A DNA stretch of 6,256 nt from Acinetobacter sp. (GTDB lineage: Bacteria > Pseudomonadota > Gammaproteobacteria > Pseudomonadales > Moraxellaceae), in contig JASLHF010000200.1 in the NCBI GenBank assembly GCA_030152275.1, positions 1 through 6,256 on the forward strand, in the 5' to 3' direction. Positions within the stretch are counted from its first letter, which is position 1. Each line of letters opens with the position of its first letter. Positions 1 through 4,919 of the stretch are shown in pieces. The notes under the pieces were generated by a model. The model did no database searches, was not told where the DNA came from, and saw only the letters and a list, made by a program, of their open reading frames with translations. The position numbers were made by a program, and so were the translations under genes.

Positions 1-180
1 GGGCAAGTGGGATAAGATAAAAAAGCGTCTGAATTGTATTTATGCATATAGACGGTTTTGCAGGCTGTACATTTGAATTTCATTGGTAATTTTGGCGCAG
101 CTGGCATGGCGGGAGACCTTTTATTTAATTTGCGCAAAATATACTCGATTATTGTTTAATAATTAAGTCCTGAAATGACA
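1..180. other. Left-edge stretch without a supported gene
   Basis: I recognise no gene here. The only frame open from the window edge runs from base 2 to a TGA at 74-76. It gives about 24 residues rich in Lys, Arg and aromatic residues that match no family I know, so it may be the tail of a neighbouring gene or chance. A weak dyad (CGTCT at 26-30 with AGACG at 50-54, flanked by A4 and T4 runs) could be a small hairpin, but its 19-base loop makes it unconvincing. The rest is AT-rich. It probably holds the 3' flank of whatever lies further left. Confidence 0.3.
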
Positions 181-182
181 AA

Positions 183-204
183 AAAGGGGCTTAAAAGCCC
201 CTTT
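183..204 (-). terminator. Rho-independent terminator of the nitroreductase gene
   Basis: AAAGGGGC at 183-190 pairs with GCCCCTTT at 197-204 around a TTAAAA loop, giving an 8-bp stem with a four-pair GC core. Read on the minus strand, the stem ends in a run of six T (bases 185-180), as an intrinsic terminator needs. It lies about 30 bases beyond the nitroreductase stop codon. On the plus strand a T7 run (211-217) also follows, but after a six-base gap, so the element could act weakly in both directions. Confidence 0.8.
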
Positions 205-234
205 CATCGGTTTTTTTGCAAATTTTCCAATTCA

Positions 235-888
235 TTATAGCTTGGTAAAAATTTCTTCTGCCTGCAGGCGTGATTTTGGCAGCTTGGCGTTGAAATCTTG
301 TTCGCTGCGGTAGCCTAAGGTTAAGAGTACAGAGGGAATTAATCCTTTTTGCGCTAATCCAAGTTCTTCAGAAATAATATCTTCATCAAAACCGCCAATT
401 GGTGTGGCGTCAATGCCTTCAATACCAGCGGCAAGTAATGTTTGCCCAAGTGCAATAAAGGTTTGATTTTCTGCCCAGCGCTGAATATCACCTTTTTCAT
501 TACGGTAGAAAGTAACATAACCGGTACGGCTGTCTTTTTGACCTTGCTTAGCAGCTTCATCTTTGAAACGGCCGCTGAGCTCATCACGGCTCAGCAAATT
601 GGCCAAATGTTCTTCACTGATGTCTGCTTTTGTGCAAAATAAAATTGTATGAGAGGAATTTAGCACTTTGGGCGCATTGTAGGCATATTTTCCAACCAAG
701 GCTTTAGCAATGCGCGCTTTGGCTGCGTCATTGTCTGCAATAAAATAATGCCACGGCTGAATATTAATAGAAGATGGTGCAAGTCGGAGGATTTCGAGCA
801 AACGCTTAAACTGTTCCTGCGGAATTTTTTTATCAGGATCATAAGCCTTGGTGGTATATCGTGTTTTAGATACGTTCAGCAAATCCAT
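235..888 (-). CDS. nfsB: NfsB-like oxygen-insensitive NAD(P)H nitroreductase (FMN)
   Basis: A cytoplasmic flavoenzyme of the nitroreductase superfamily. The family makes FMN-containing dimers that pass two electrons from NAD(P)H to nitroaromatics, quinones or related acceptors. From the ATG at 888-886 the protein is 217 residues, the same length as E. coli NfsB, and the FMN contacts known there fall at the same numbers: Arg10, Lys14, Asn71, Lys74, Lys205 and Arg207, with Thr12 for Ser12. The motif APSSINIQPW (37-46) and the C-terminal LPKSRL are typical. I chose this start, not the upstream ATG at 906, because AAGGAG (898-903) sits nine bases before it and the N-terminus then aligns with NfsB, while the upstream ATG has no ribosome site. 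Tyr aligns with NfsB Phe124, which lines the substrate channel, so substrate preference may differ. It is transcribed alone, divergent from the aldolase. The physiological substrate is unknown. Confidence 0.85.
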   Translation of the reverse strand: MDLLNVSKTRYTTKAYDPDKKIPQEQFKRLLEILRLAPSSINIQPWHYFIADNDAAKARIAKALVGKYAYNAPKVLNSSHTILFCTKADISEEHLANLLSRDELSGRFKDEAAKQGQKDSRTGYVTFYRNEKGDIQRWAENQTFIALGQTLLAAGIEGIDATPIGGFDEDIISEELGLAQKGLIPSVLLTLGYRSEQDFNAKLPKSRLQAEEIFTKL

Positions 889-897
889 GAATGCAAG

Positions 898-903
898 CTC
901 CTT
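898..903 (-). promoter_or_regulatory. Shine-Dalgarno that fixes the nitroreductase start
   Basis: AAGGAG on the minus strand lies nine bases before the ATG at 888-886. It falls inside the six-codon extension that would be translated if the ATG at 906-904 were used, which argues against that longer start. Confidence 0.75.
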
Positions 904-958
904 CATTAATGAGCAGTCATTTTACCTGAATTGTCCTGATGGGGCATCACAAGAAATT

Positions 959-989
959 TGTATATCTTTAGACTTTGGGCGAAGCTCAA
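959..989 (-). promoter_or_regulatory. Possible promoter of the nitroreductase gene
   Basis: On the minus strand TTGAGC (989-984) is followed, 19 bases later, by TATACA (964-959). The boxes resemble sigma-70 elements, but the spacing is two bases longer than ideal, so this is a weak candidate. It would give a leader of roughly 65 bases. A 7+7 bp dyad touches the -35 box. Confidence 0.3.
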
Positions 990-1019
990 TGCTGAATATG
1001 CTTCTATAGCGCTCAGCAT
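989..1019. promoter_or_regulatory. Inverted repeat in the divergent intergenic region
   Basis: ATGCTGA (989-995) and TCAGCAT (1013-1019) are perfect inverted copies separated by 17 bases. The position between two divergent genes, next to the candidate -35 box of the nitroreductase gene, fits a site for a dimeric regulator. A long-loop hairpin or chance is also possible. No regulator gene is adjacent. Confidence 0.3.
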
Positions 1020-1151
1020 GATTTTTACAAAGCATATCGGCGCAGCAAAATTTATAGTTCAATTGAATGAGGCGATATGAAATCTCTATTGGTACTTTTT
1101 ACAAAAAGGGGTTTAATCAACTCATAAACTCATTCTGCACTGAGCAAAGCC

Positions 1152-1949
1152 ATGATTGATTATACAAATCACTTTAAACGCAAATTAAAAACCCAGCAGC
1201 AAATTGGTTTGTGGGTGGGATTGGCAGATGCCTACGGAACCGAAATTGCAGCCAATGCAGGTTATGACTGGCTGTTGATTGATGGTGAGCATGCACCAAG
1301 TGATTTAAGAACCACTTTAGCGCAGCTGCAAAGCATTGCGGCCTATCCATCGCAGGCTGTGGTGCGTCCGCCTATCGGCAGCGTACAGCTCATCAAGCAG
1401 CTTTTAGATATTGGCGCGCAGACTTTACTGATTCCGATGGTCGAAACCGTAGAGCAAGCTGAACTGATGGTCAAAGCTGTGCATTATCCGCCTTTAGGGG
1501 TGCGCGGTGTCGGTGCAGCATTGGCGCGCGCGACCCGCTGGAACAGTATTCCAGACTATTATGCTCAAGCGCATGAAAATATTTGCCTATTGATTCAAAT
1601 TGAGTCTGTTACCGGCCTGCAGAATTTAGATGAAATTCTTAAAGTGGACGGCATTGATGGCGTGTTTATCGGCGCAGTGGATTTGTCCGCAACGATGGGC
1701 TATGAAGGTAATCCTAACCATCCAGAAGTGCAAAAAGCGGTGATTGATGCCATTGGCCGCATTCGAGCCTCAGGCAAAGCGGCGGGTATTTTATCGACCC
1801 AGCATGAAGCGACTCAGCGATATATAGATTTGGGTACAGAATTTGTTGCAGTGGGTGTGGATACCAGTGTGCTGATGACTTCACTGCGTGAGTTGCTGTC
1901 AAGATATAAAGCGGGAACAGAATCCATGCAAAATCAAGGCGGCTATTGA
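1152..1949 (+). CDS. hpaI: HpcH/HpaI-family class II aldolase (4-hydroxy-2-oxoheptanedioate aldolase-like)
   Basis: A metal-dependent pyruvate aldolase of the HpcH/HpaI family. HpaI cleaves 4-hydroxy-2-oxoheptanedioate to pyruvate and succinic semialdehyde at the end of the homoprotocatechuate pathway; relatives GarL and RhmA cleave sugar-acid derived keto-deoxy acids. The 265 residues align with E. coli HpaI (262) over nearly their whole length with an offset of two. The HpaI functional residues are present: Asp44 and His47 (DGEHAP), Arg72, and metal ligands Glu151 (QIE) and Asp177. The RGVG...RATRWN segment near 117-130 is also HpaI-like. The usual FIGPADLS motif reads FIGAVDLS here (172-179). 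No signal peptide, so cytoplasmic. The ATG at 1152 has only a weak ribosome site, but the N-terminus fits the family. No other hpa genes are in the window, so the true substrate cannot be read from context: class firm, exact substrate uncertain. Confidence 0.85.
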   Translation: MIDYTNHFKRKLKTQQQIGLWVGLADAYGTEIAANAGYDWLLIDGEHAPSDLRTTLAQLQSIAAYPSQAVVRPPIGSVQLIKQLLDIGAQTLLIPMVETVEQAELMVKAVHYPPLGVRGVGAALARATRWNSIPDYYAQAHENICLLIQIESVTGLQNLDEILKVDGIDGVFIGAVDLSATMGYEGNPNHPEVQKAVIDAIGRIRASGKAAGILSTQHEATQRYIDLGTEFVAVGVDTSVLMTSLRELLSRYKAGTESMQNQGGY

Positions 1950-2002
1950 GATTTAACTATTTTAAATCCATAAAAGGCCATTTTATTTGCTTCTAATACC
2001 GT

Positions 2003-2035
2003 CAAAATGCCGCTTCCTGATGAAGCGGCATTTTG
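2003..2035 (+). terminator. Rho-independent terminator after the aldolase gene
   Basis: A 13-bp perfect stem (CAAAATGCCGCTT at 2003-2015 with its inverse at 2023-2035) encloses the seven-base loop CCTGATG. The GC-rich core is followed by TTTT and then GTATTT. It starts 53 bases after the aldolase stop. The A4/T4 flanks make it potentially active in both directions. Confidence 0.85.
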
Positions 2036-2320
2036 TATTTAAAGCAGTATTTGCCTTTTAATAGAACTGAGTGCTCATATTAAGCCAATGTATTGATTGC
2101 GTTTTACAGCAATACAGTATTTCAATGAATATAAGCATTAAAAAATCAACGGGGCGTGGACGTTAAAATTTTTTTCATGAAAATAGCTGAGCTCAAAATG
2201 ATTGCTCTTTAAATCTTCATCTTTGCATTAAATGCTTTATATTTTGATTTAGGCAGATTTCGGTAATTTATCGTGTCCCGCACAATATTTAAATAAATTA
2301 ATTAATATTTTAGTTATTCG

Positions 2321-2377
2321 ATCAGCTATAAAAAACTGCATATATAGGCTGATTCACTATTAGTGCCGAATCTAATA
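2321..2377 (+). promoter_or_regulatory. Overlapping hairpins upstream of the mgtC-like gene
   Basis: ATCAGCTATA (2321-2330) pairs with TATA-g-GCTGAT (2343-2353) with one bulged G and a 12-base loop. The last arm overlaps a second dyad, GATTCACTA (2351-2359) with TAGTG (2361-2365) plus GAATC (2368-2372). A third option, TATTAG (2358-2363) with CTAATA (2372-2377), uses the same bases. These pairings exclude one another, as in attenuator or riboswitch leaders, but it is not shown that the region is transcribed. Confidence is low because AT-rich DNA makes dyads easily. Confidence 0.3.
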
Positions 2378-2388
2378 TATTTTGCATA

Positions 2389-2401
2389 TCCTTAATAAGG
2401 A
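2389..2401. promoter_or_regulatory. Operator-like palindrome upstream of the mgtC-like gene
   Basis: TCCTTA-A-TAAGGA is a perfect 13-base dyad centred on one A. This is a common shape for a dimeric repressor or activator site. It lies about 136 bases before the start codon. The regulator is unknown. Confidence 0.3.
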
Positions 2402-2536
2402 ATGTAGGGCTGAGTCGTATAGATTAGAATAACCCAAACTTCATTTTTCATCTATTTGGATTTTATTCATATTGTTGCAGCATAAGCTTATTTATTCTTA
2501 GAGTTTTATATATCAATTTGTTTCAATTGGATATTT

Positions 2537-3262
2537 ATGGCAGGGCAAATGAAGTTTCTTGAGAATTTTAATAGCAATAATTTAAGCGACACATTGCTCA
2601 GTTTAACTGTGGCCTTTATTTTGGGCGCGTTGATCGGGTTTGAACGACAATACCGGCAACGTACCGCTGGTTTAAGAACCAATGTGCTGGTGGCGCTGGG
2701 CGCAGCGATATTTGTCGATATTGCAATTGCGCTGCATGGCGCTGACGGCGCCGTACGGGTCATTGCTTATGTGGTGTCTGGTATTGGCTTTTTGGGCGCG
2801 GGTGTCATTATGCGCGAGGAAGGTAATATTCAAGGGTTGAATACAGCCGCAACGTTATGGTGTTCGGCTGCAATAGGCGCTGCTGCTGGCGCGGATTTAA
2901 TTATTGAGGCAGTTATTGCAACAGGATTTATATTGGCTGCTAATACGCTGTTGCGTCCGATTGGACATGCAATTGACCGTTGGCCGCTGAGCGACACGGC
3001 AGAAGTACAAAATATTATTTATATTATATGCGGGCGTCAGTTTAGCAAACAGGCAATGGACCGCCTGCAGGATTTATTAGCGCAGTATAATTATCCGCCG
3101 CAGGATATAGAGATAGAGCCTTTTGGTGAAGCGGATGTTGAAATTGCGGCGACATTGATTGCCAATTCACTGGATGCACAAGATGCTCAGTCCATTATTC
3201 GACATTTAAATGATATGCCTGAAGTGCGCCATGCTTATTGGGATAAAAACAGCCTGATTTAA
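2537..3262 (+). CDS. MgtC/SapB family inner-membrane protein
   Basis: A member of the MgtC/SapB family: an N-terminal hydrophobic domain joined to a soluble C-terminal domain. Family motifs are clear: ALIGFERQ (31-38), AGLRTN (44-49), GIGFLGAGVIMR (82-93) and GLNTAATLW (100-108). Hydrophobic segments lie near 20-35, 48-66, 74-92, 103-118 and 121-139. The polar tail (about 150-241) fits the family's ACT-like domain. In Salmonella, MgtC aids growth in low magnesium and survival in macrophages, in part by restraining the F1Fo ATP synthase; many family members have no known role, so magnesium or acid stress is only a guess here. Length (241) is close to Salmonella MgtC (231). The start at 2537 has TTGGA five bases upstream; an ATG four codons later is the alternative. 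It stands alone, with no mgtB-like pump gene beside it, and converges on lpxH. Confidence 0.88.
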   Translation: MAGQMKFLENFNSNNLSDTLLSLTVAFILGALIGFERQYRQRTAGLRTNVLVALGAAIFVDIAIALHGADGAVRVIAYVVSGIGFLGAGVIMREEGNIQGLNTAATLWCSAAIGAAAGADLIIEAVIATGFILAANTLLRPIGHAIDRWPLSDTAEVQNIIYIICGRQFSKQAMDRLQDLLAQYNYPPQDIEIEPFGEADVEIAATLIANSLDAQDAQSIIRHLNDMPEVRHAYWDKNSLI

Positions 3263-3341
3263 TTCTAGGAATGCGGAAGTGCTAATTTATTAATATAACC
3301 GGAAGTCTTAAACACTAAATACAACAGATGGTTTCAAACAT

Positions 3342-3367
3342 AATAAGTTAGCGCGCTAAGTCTTATT
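3342..3367. terminator. Hairpin between the convergent mgtC-like and lpxH genes
   Basis: The 12-base palindrome TTAGCGCGCTAA (3348-3359) is flanked by AATAAG (3342-3347) and CTTATT (3362-3367), which also pair, with GT unpaired on one side. The outer arm overlaps the lpxH stop codon (3369-3367). No long T run follows on either strand, so it is at best a weak two-way terminator or an mRNA-end stabiliser. Confidence 0.4.
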
Positions 3368-4086
3368 TAATAGCTCCAGCGCTTTAATGTCCATTGCGCG
3401 GGTACAGTATTTTCCGCGATTTCTAAAATCTGCGCCTCATGCTCGCGCCAGTCTCCTAAAACAATGCGGGGCTTGCCTTGTACATCGTGAATTTGCGGCC
3501 GGTGAGTATGTCCATGAATCAATGCATCACAGTGCGCAGCTGCAGCTTCAACCGCTTGTTGATTAACATCCATCACCGCATAGCTTTTAACTTGGTTGGC
3601 TTGGCGGCTTTTTTTGCGAAAACCGTTGGCCAGCTTTTGCCGGAAACTTAAAGGCATTTTCTTTAAAAAGCCCAGCAGTAAAGGATTGCGGATTATTTTA
3701 CGAAATTTTTGATAAGAGACATCATCGGTACACAGCAAGTCACCATGTTCCAGTCTAATTTTTTGCTGCCCCACTTGGAGCTCTGTTACATCATTGAGCA
3801 GAGTGCCTTTAAATGGACGAAGAAAATCTTCACCTAATGCAAAATCCCGATTTCCAGATAAAAAATAGACATGATTGCCTGCATTGGAAAATTGCTTTAG
3901 GCCAGTGGTAATGTCATCCAGCCAAGGTGCACGGTAATCATCACCAATCCATGCATTAAACCAATCGCCTAAAATATATAGCTGGGTGTTTTTATCTTTA
4001 TAAGCATCCAGCAATGCTAAAAAACCCCGAACGAGTCGAGGGTGGTCTGGTGACAAATGTAAATCAGCGATAAACAGGTAGGTCAC
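3367..4086 (-). CDS. lpxH: UDP-2,3-diacylglucosamine diphosphatase LpxH
   Basis: LpxH hydrolyses UDP-2,3-diacylglucosamine to lipid X and UMP, the fourth step of lipid A synthesis, on the cytoplasmic face of the inner membrane. It is a calcineurin-like Mn-dependent phosphoesterase. The full set of metal-ligand motifs is visible: DLH (Asp8, His10), LGDWFNAWIGDD (Asp41), GNRD (Asn79), EHGD (His114) and HGHTHRP (His193, His195). The insert around 117-175, with CTDD, SRQAN and MDVNQ, matches E. coli LpxH, and length is 239 against 240. The start is GTG at 4086-4084, with AAGGA (4100-4096) nine bases before it; the nearby ATG at 4093-4091 is out of frame. It is probably co-transcribed with ppiB, whose stop lies 87 bases upstream across a REP-like repeat. 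The ppiB-lpxH pair next to glnS is also seen in Pseudomonas. Confidence 0.95.
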   Translation of the reverse strand: MTYLFIADLHLSPDHPRLVRGFLALLDAYKDKNTQLYILGDWFNAWIGDDYRAPWLDDITTGLKQFSNAGNHVYFLSGNRDFALGEDFLRPFKGTLLNDVTELQVGQQKIRLEHGDLLCTDDVSYQKFRKIIRNPLLLGFLKKMPLSFRQKLANGFRKKSRQANQVKSYAVMDVNQQAVEAAAAHCDALIHGHTHRPQIHDVQGKPRIVLGDWREHEAQILEIAENTVPAQWTLKRWSY

Positions 4087-4095
4087 GGATCATTT

Positions 4096-4100
4096 TCCTT
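4096..4100 (-). promoter_or_regulatory. Ribosome binding site for the GTG start of lpxH
   Basis: AAGGA on the minus strand lies nine bases before the GTG. An ATG between them (4093-4091) opens a nine-codon frame ending at 4064, out of frame with lpxH. That ATG is only two bases from the site, too close to be used well. Confidence 0.65.
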
Positions 4101-4101
4101 A

Positions 4102-4173
4102 AAATCTCCCTAAATCCCTCTTTAAAAAGAGGGACTTTTCCTCCCTTTTATAAAGGGAGGTCAGGAGGGATTC
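4102..4173. repeat. REP-like palindromic repeat with two tandem hairpins
   Basis: Two perfect 9-bp hairpins stand side by side: TCCCTCTTT (4115-4123) with AAAGAGGGA (4126-4134), and CCTCCCTTT (4140-4148) with AAAGGGAGG (4152-4160), loop TAT. The flanks are also related: AATCTCCCTAAATCCC on the left resembles the inverse of the right end (AATCCCTCCTGACC), so the whole 72 bases is one large imperfect palindrome. This is the build of REP/BIME-type intergenic repeats, and CCCTCC/AAAGGG-rich repeats of this look occur in several bacterial genomes as I recall. It fills the ppiB-lpxH gap, ending next to the ppiB stop and starting next to the lpxH ribosome site. It may stabilise the ppiB mRNA end or lower lpxH expression. 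No other full copy is in the window. Confidence 0.65.
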
Positions 4174-4683
4174 TTATTCAGAAATGATTTTAGCAGATTC
4201 AATTACAACATTTTCTAGTGGAACGTCAGCGTGATAGCCGCGGTTGCCAGTGCGAACGCCTTTGATTGCTTCAACAACATCTAGGCCTTCTGTTACTTTA
4301 CCAAATACTGCATAGCCCCAACCTTGTGCTGTTTTACCAGTGTGGTTAAGGAAAGAGTTGTTTTTCACGTTAATGAAGAACTGAGCTGAAGCAGAGTGAG
4401 GCGCTTGAGTACGAGCCATAGCAATTGTGCCGGCTTCGTTGCTTAGACCATTGTCAGCTTCGTTTTCAATAGAATCGCGAGTTGCTTTTTCTTTGAAGTT
4501 TTCATCCATGCCGCCGCCTTGGATCATGAAGCCGTCGATTACGCGGTGGAAAATTACGCCGTCATAGAAACCGTCACGAACGTATTCTAAAAAGTTAGCA
4601 ACAGTTTTTGGCGCTTTTTCACTGTTAAGCTCAAGAACAATACGGCCTTTATTGGTGTTTAATTCGACTTGAGGAAAACTCAT
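4174..4683 (-). CDS. ppiB: Cytoplasmic cyclophilin-type peptidyl-prolyl isomerase PpiB
   Basis: A cyclophilin that catalyses cis-trans isomerisation of X-Pro bonds during protein folding. The 169 residues hold a single cyclophilin domain and no signal peptide, so it is the cytoplasmic (PpiB) rather than periplasmic (PpiA) type. Catalytic signatures are intact: FHRVI with Arg47, GFMIQGGG with Phe52, Met53 and Gln55, MARTQAPHSASAQFFINV (89-106), and QGWGYAVFGKV (120-130). Phe111 aligns with Trp121 of human CypA and Tyr124 with His126; the first change is usual in bacterial cyclophilins and goes with weak cyclosporin binding. AGGAG lies eight bases before the ATG at 4683. It is the first gene of a probable ppiB-lpxH unit, divergent from glnS, with a plausible sigma-70 promoter at 4737-4766. 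Confidence 0.96.
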   Translation of the reverse strand: MSFPQVELNTNKGRIVLELNSEKAPKTVANFLEYVRDGFYDGVIFHRVIDGFMIQGGGMDENFKEKATRDSIENEADNGLSNEAGTIAMARTQAPHSASAQFFINVKNNSFLNHTGKTAQGWGYAVFGKVTEGLDVVEAIKGVRTGNRGYHADVPLENVVIESAKIISE

Positions 4684-4699
4684 TGTGTAATCTCCTAAA

Positions 4700-4718
4700 C
4701 ATGGACACGAAAGCCATG
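4700..4718. promoter_or_regulatory. Short inverted repeat in the ppiB leader
   Basis: CATGG (4700-4704) and CCATG (4714-4718) can pair; AAA before and GTTT after extend the stem with a bulge. On the minus strand it would fold just before the ppiB AGGAG site. On the plus strand it is followed by T6 and looks like a terminator, though no plus-strand gene precedes it. Function uncertain. Confidence 0.25.
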
Positions 4719-4736
4719 GGTTTTTTGGTTGTGAGA

Positions 4737-4766
4737 AGCATAAGCAAACTGTAAACTACAAGGCAA
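4737..4766 (-). promoter_or_regulatory. Candidate sigma-70 promoter of ppiB
   Basis: On the minus strand TTGCCT (4766-4761) and TATGCT (4742-4737) are 18 bases apart, each close to the sigma-70 consensus. Transcription would begin near 4730, giving a leader of about 46 bases that includes the AGGAG ribosome site. No competing match in the gap is as good. Confidence 0.5.
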
Positions 4767-4836
4767 GTAAAAACGTTATTTTCTTTGTAAAATAGATCAA
4801 ATATCGTTTAAGGGGCTGTTAAACATTCATAAATTT

Positions 4837-4850
4837 ACTGCTAAAGCAGT
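4837..4850. promoter_or_regulatory. 14-base palindrome upstream of glnS
   Basis: ACTGCT-AA-AGCAGT is a perfect inverted repeat with a two-base centre, 70 bases before the glnS start. It may be a protein-binding site in the ppiB-glnS divergent region or a small hairpin. A TTGATT (4856-4861) just downstream could be a glnS -35 box, but no well-spaced -10 box follows, so the glnS promoter stays unassigned. Confidence 0.3.
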
Positions 4851-4919
4851 GAACATTGATTGAATTTACCTCCCTCTTTTTTTATCCATAAATTTTTTCA
4901 TAAAAGTGATTTTAGAACT

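Larger units (their letters stand above)
2036..2536. other. Long AT-rich non-coding stretch before the mgtC-like gene
   Basis: I find no coding region here. The left half (about 2040-2310) is AT-rich, with scattered small dyads such as GTATTG (2090-2095) with CAATAC (2110-2115), GCATTAAATGC (2225-2235), and a run of A/T bases at 2284-2311. The right half (2321-2427) holds several overlapping inverted repeats and an imperfect direct repeat, listed separately. No sigma-70 promoter stands out clearly. The stretch most likely carries the promoter and a structured leader of the mgtC-like gene. Confidence 0.5.

Noticed and set aside
2..76. Frame open from the left edge, possibly the tail of a gene
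   Set aside because: Only 24 codons with no recognisable motif; chance cannot be excluded.
354..842. Several 60-77 codon frames across the nitroreductase gene on both strands
   Set aside because: All overlap a gene whose FMN-binding residues are intact in the main frame.
2036..2536. Possible small RNA or riboswitch gene in the long gap
   Set aside because: No known riboswitch core, no GC-rich fold with a T run, and no clear promoter was found, so I report only the individual dyads.
2506..2763. 85-codon open frame on the minus strand over the mgtC-like gene start
   Set aside because: It is antisense to a clear MgtC-family coding region, has a low-complexity Ala/Ser/Thr composition and shows no family motif.
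4699..4726. Plus-strand terminator made of the CATGG hairpin and T6 run
   Set aside because: No plus-strand gene lies upstream; it falls in the ppiB leader and is better treated as a leader hairpin of unknown role.
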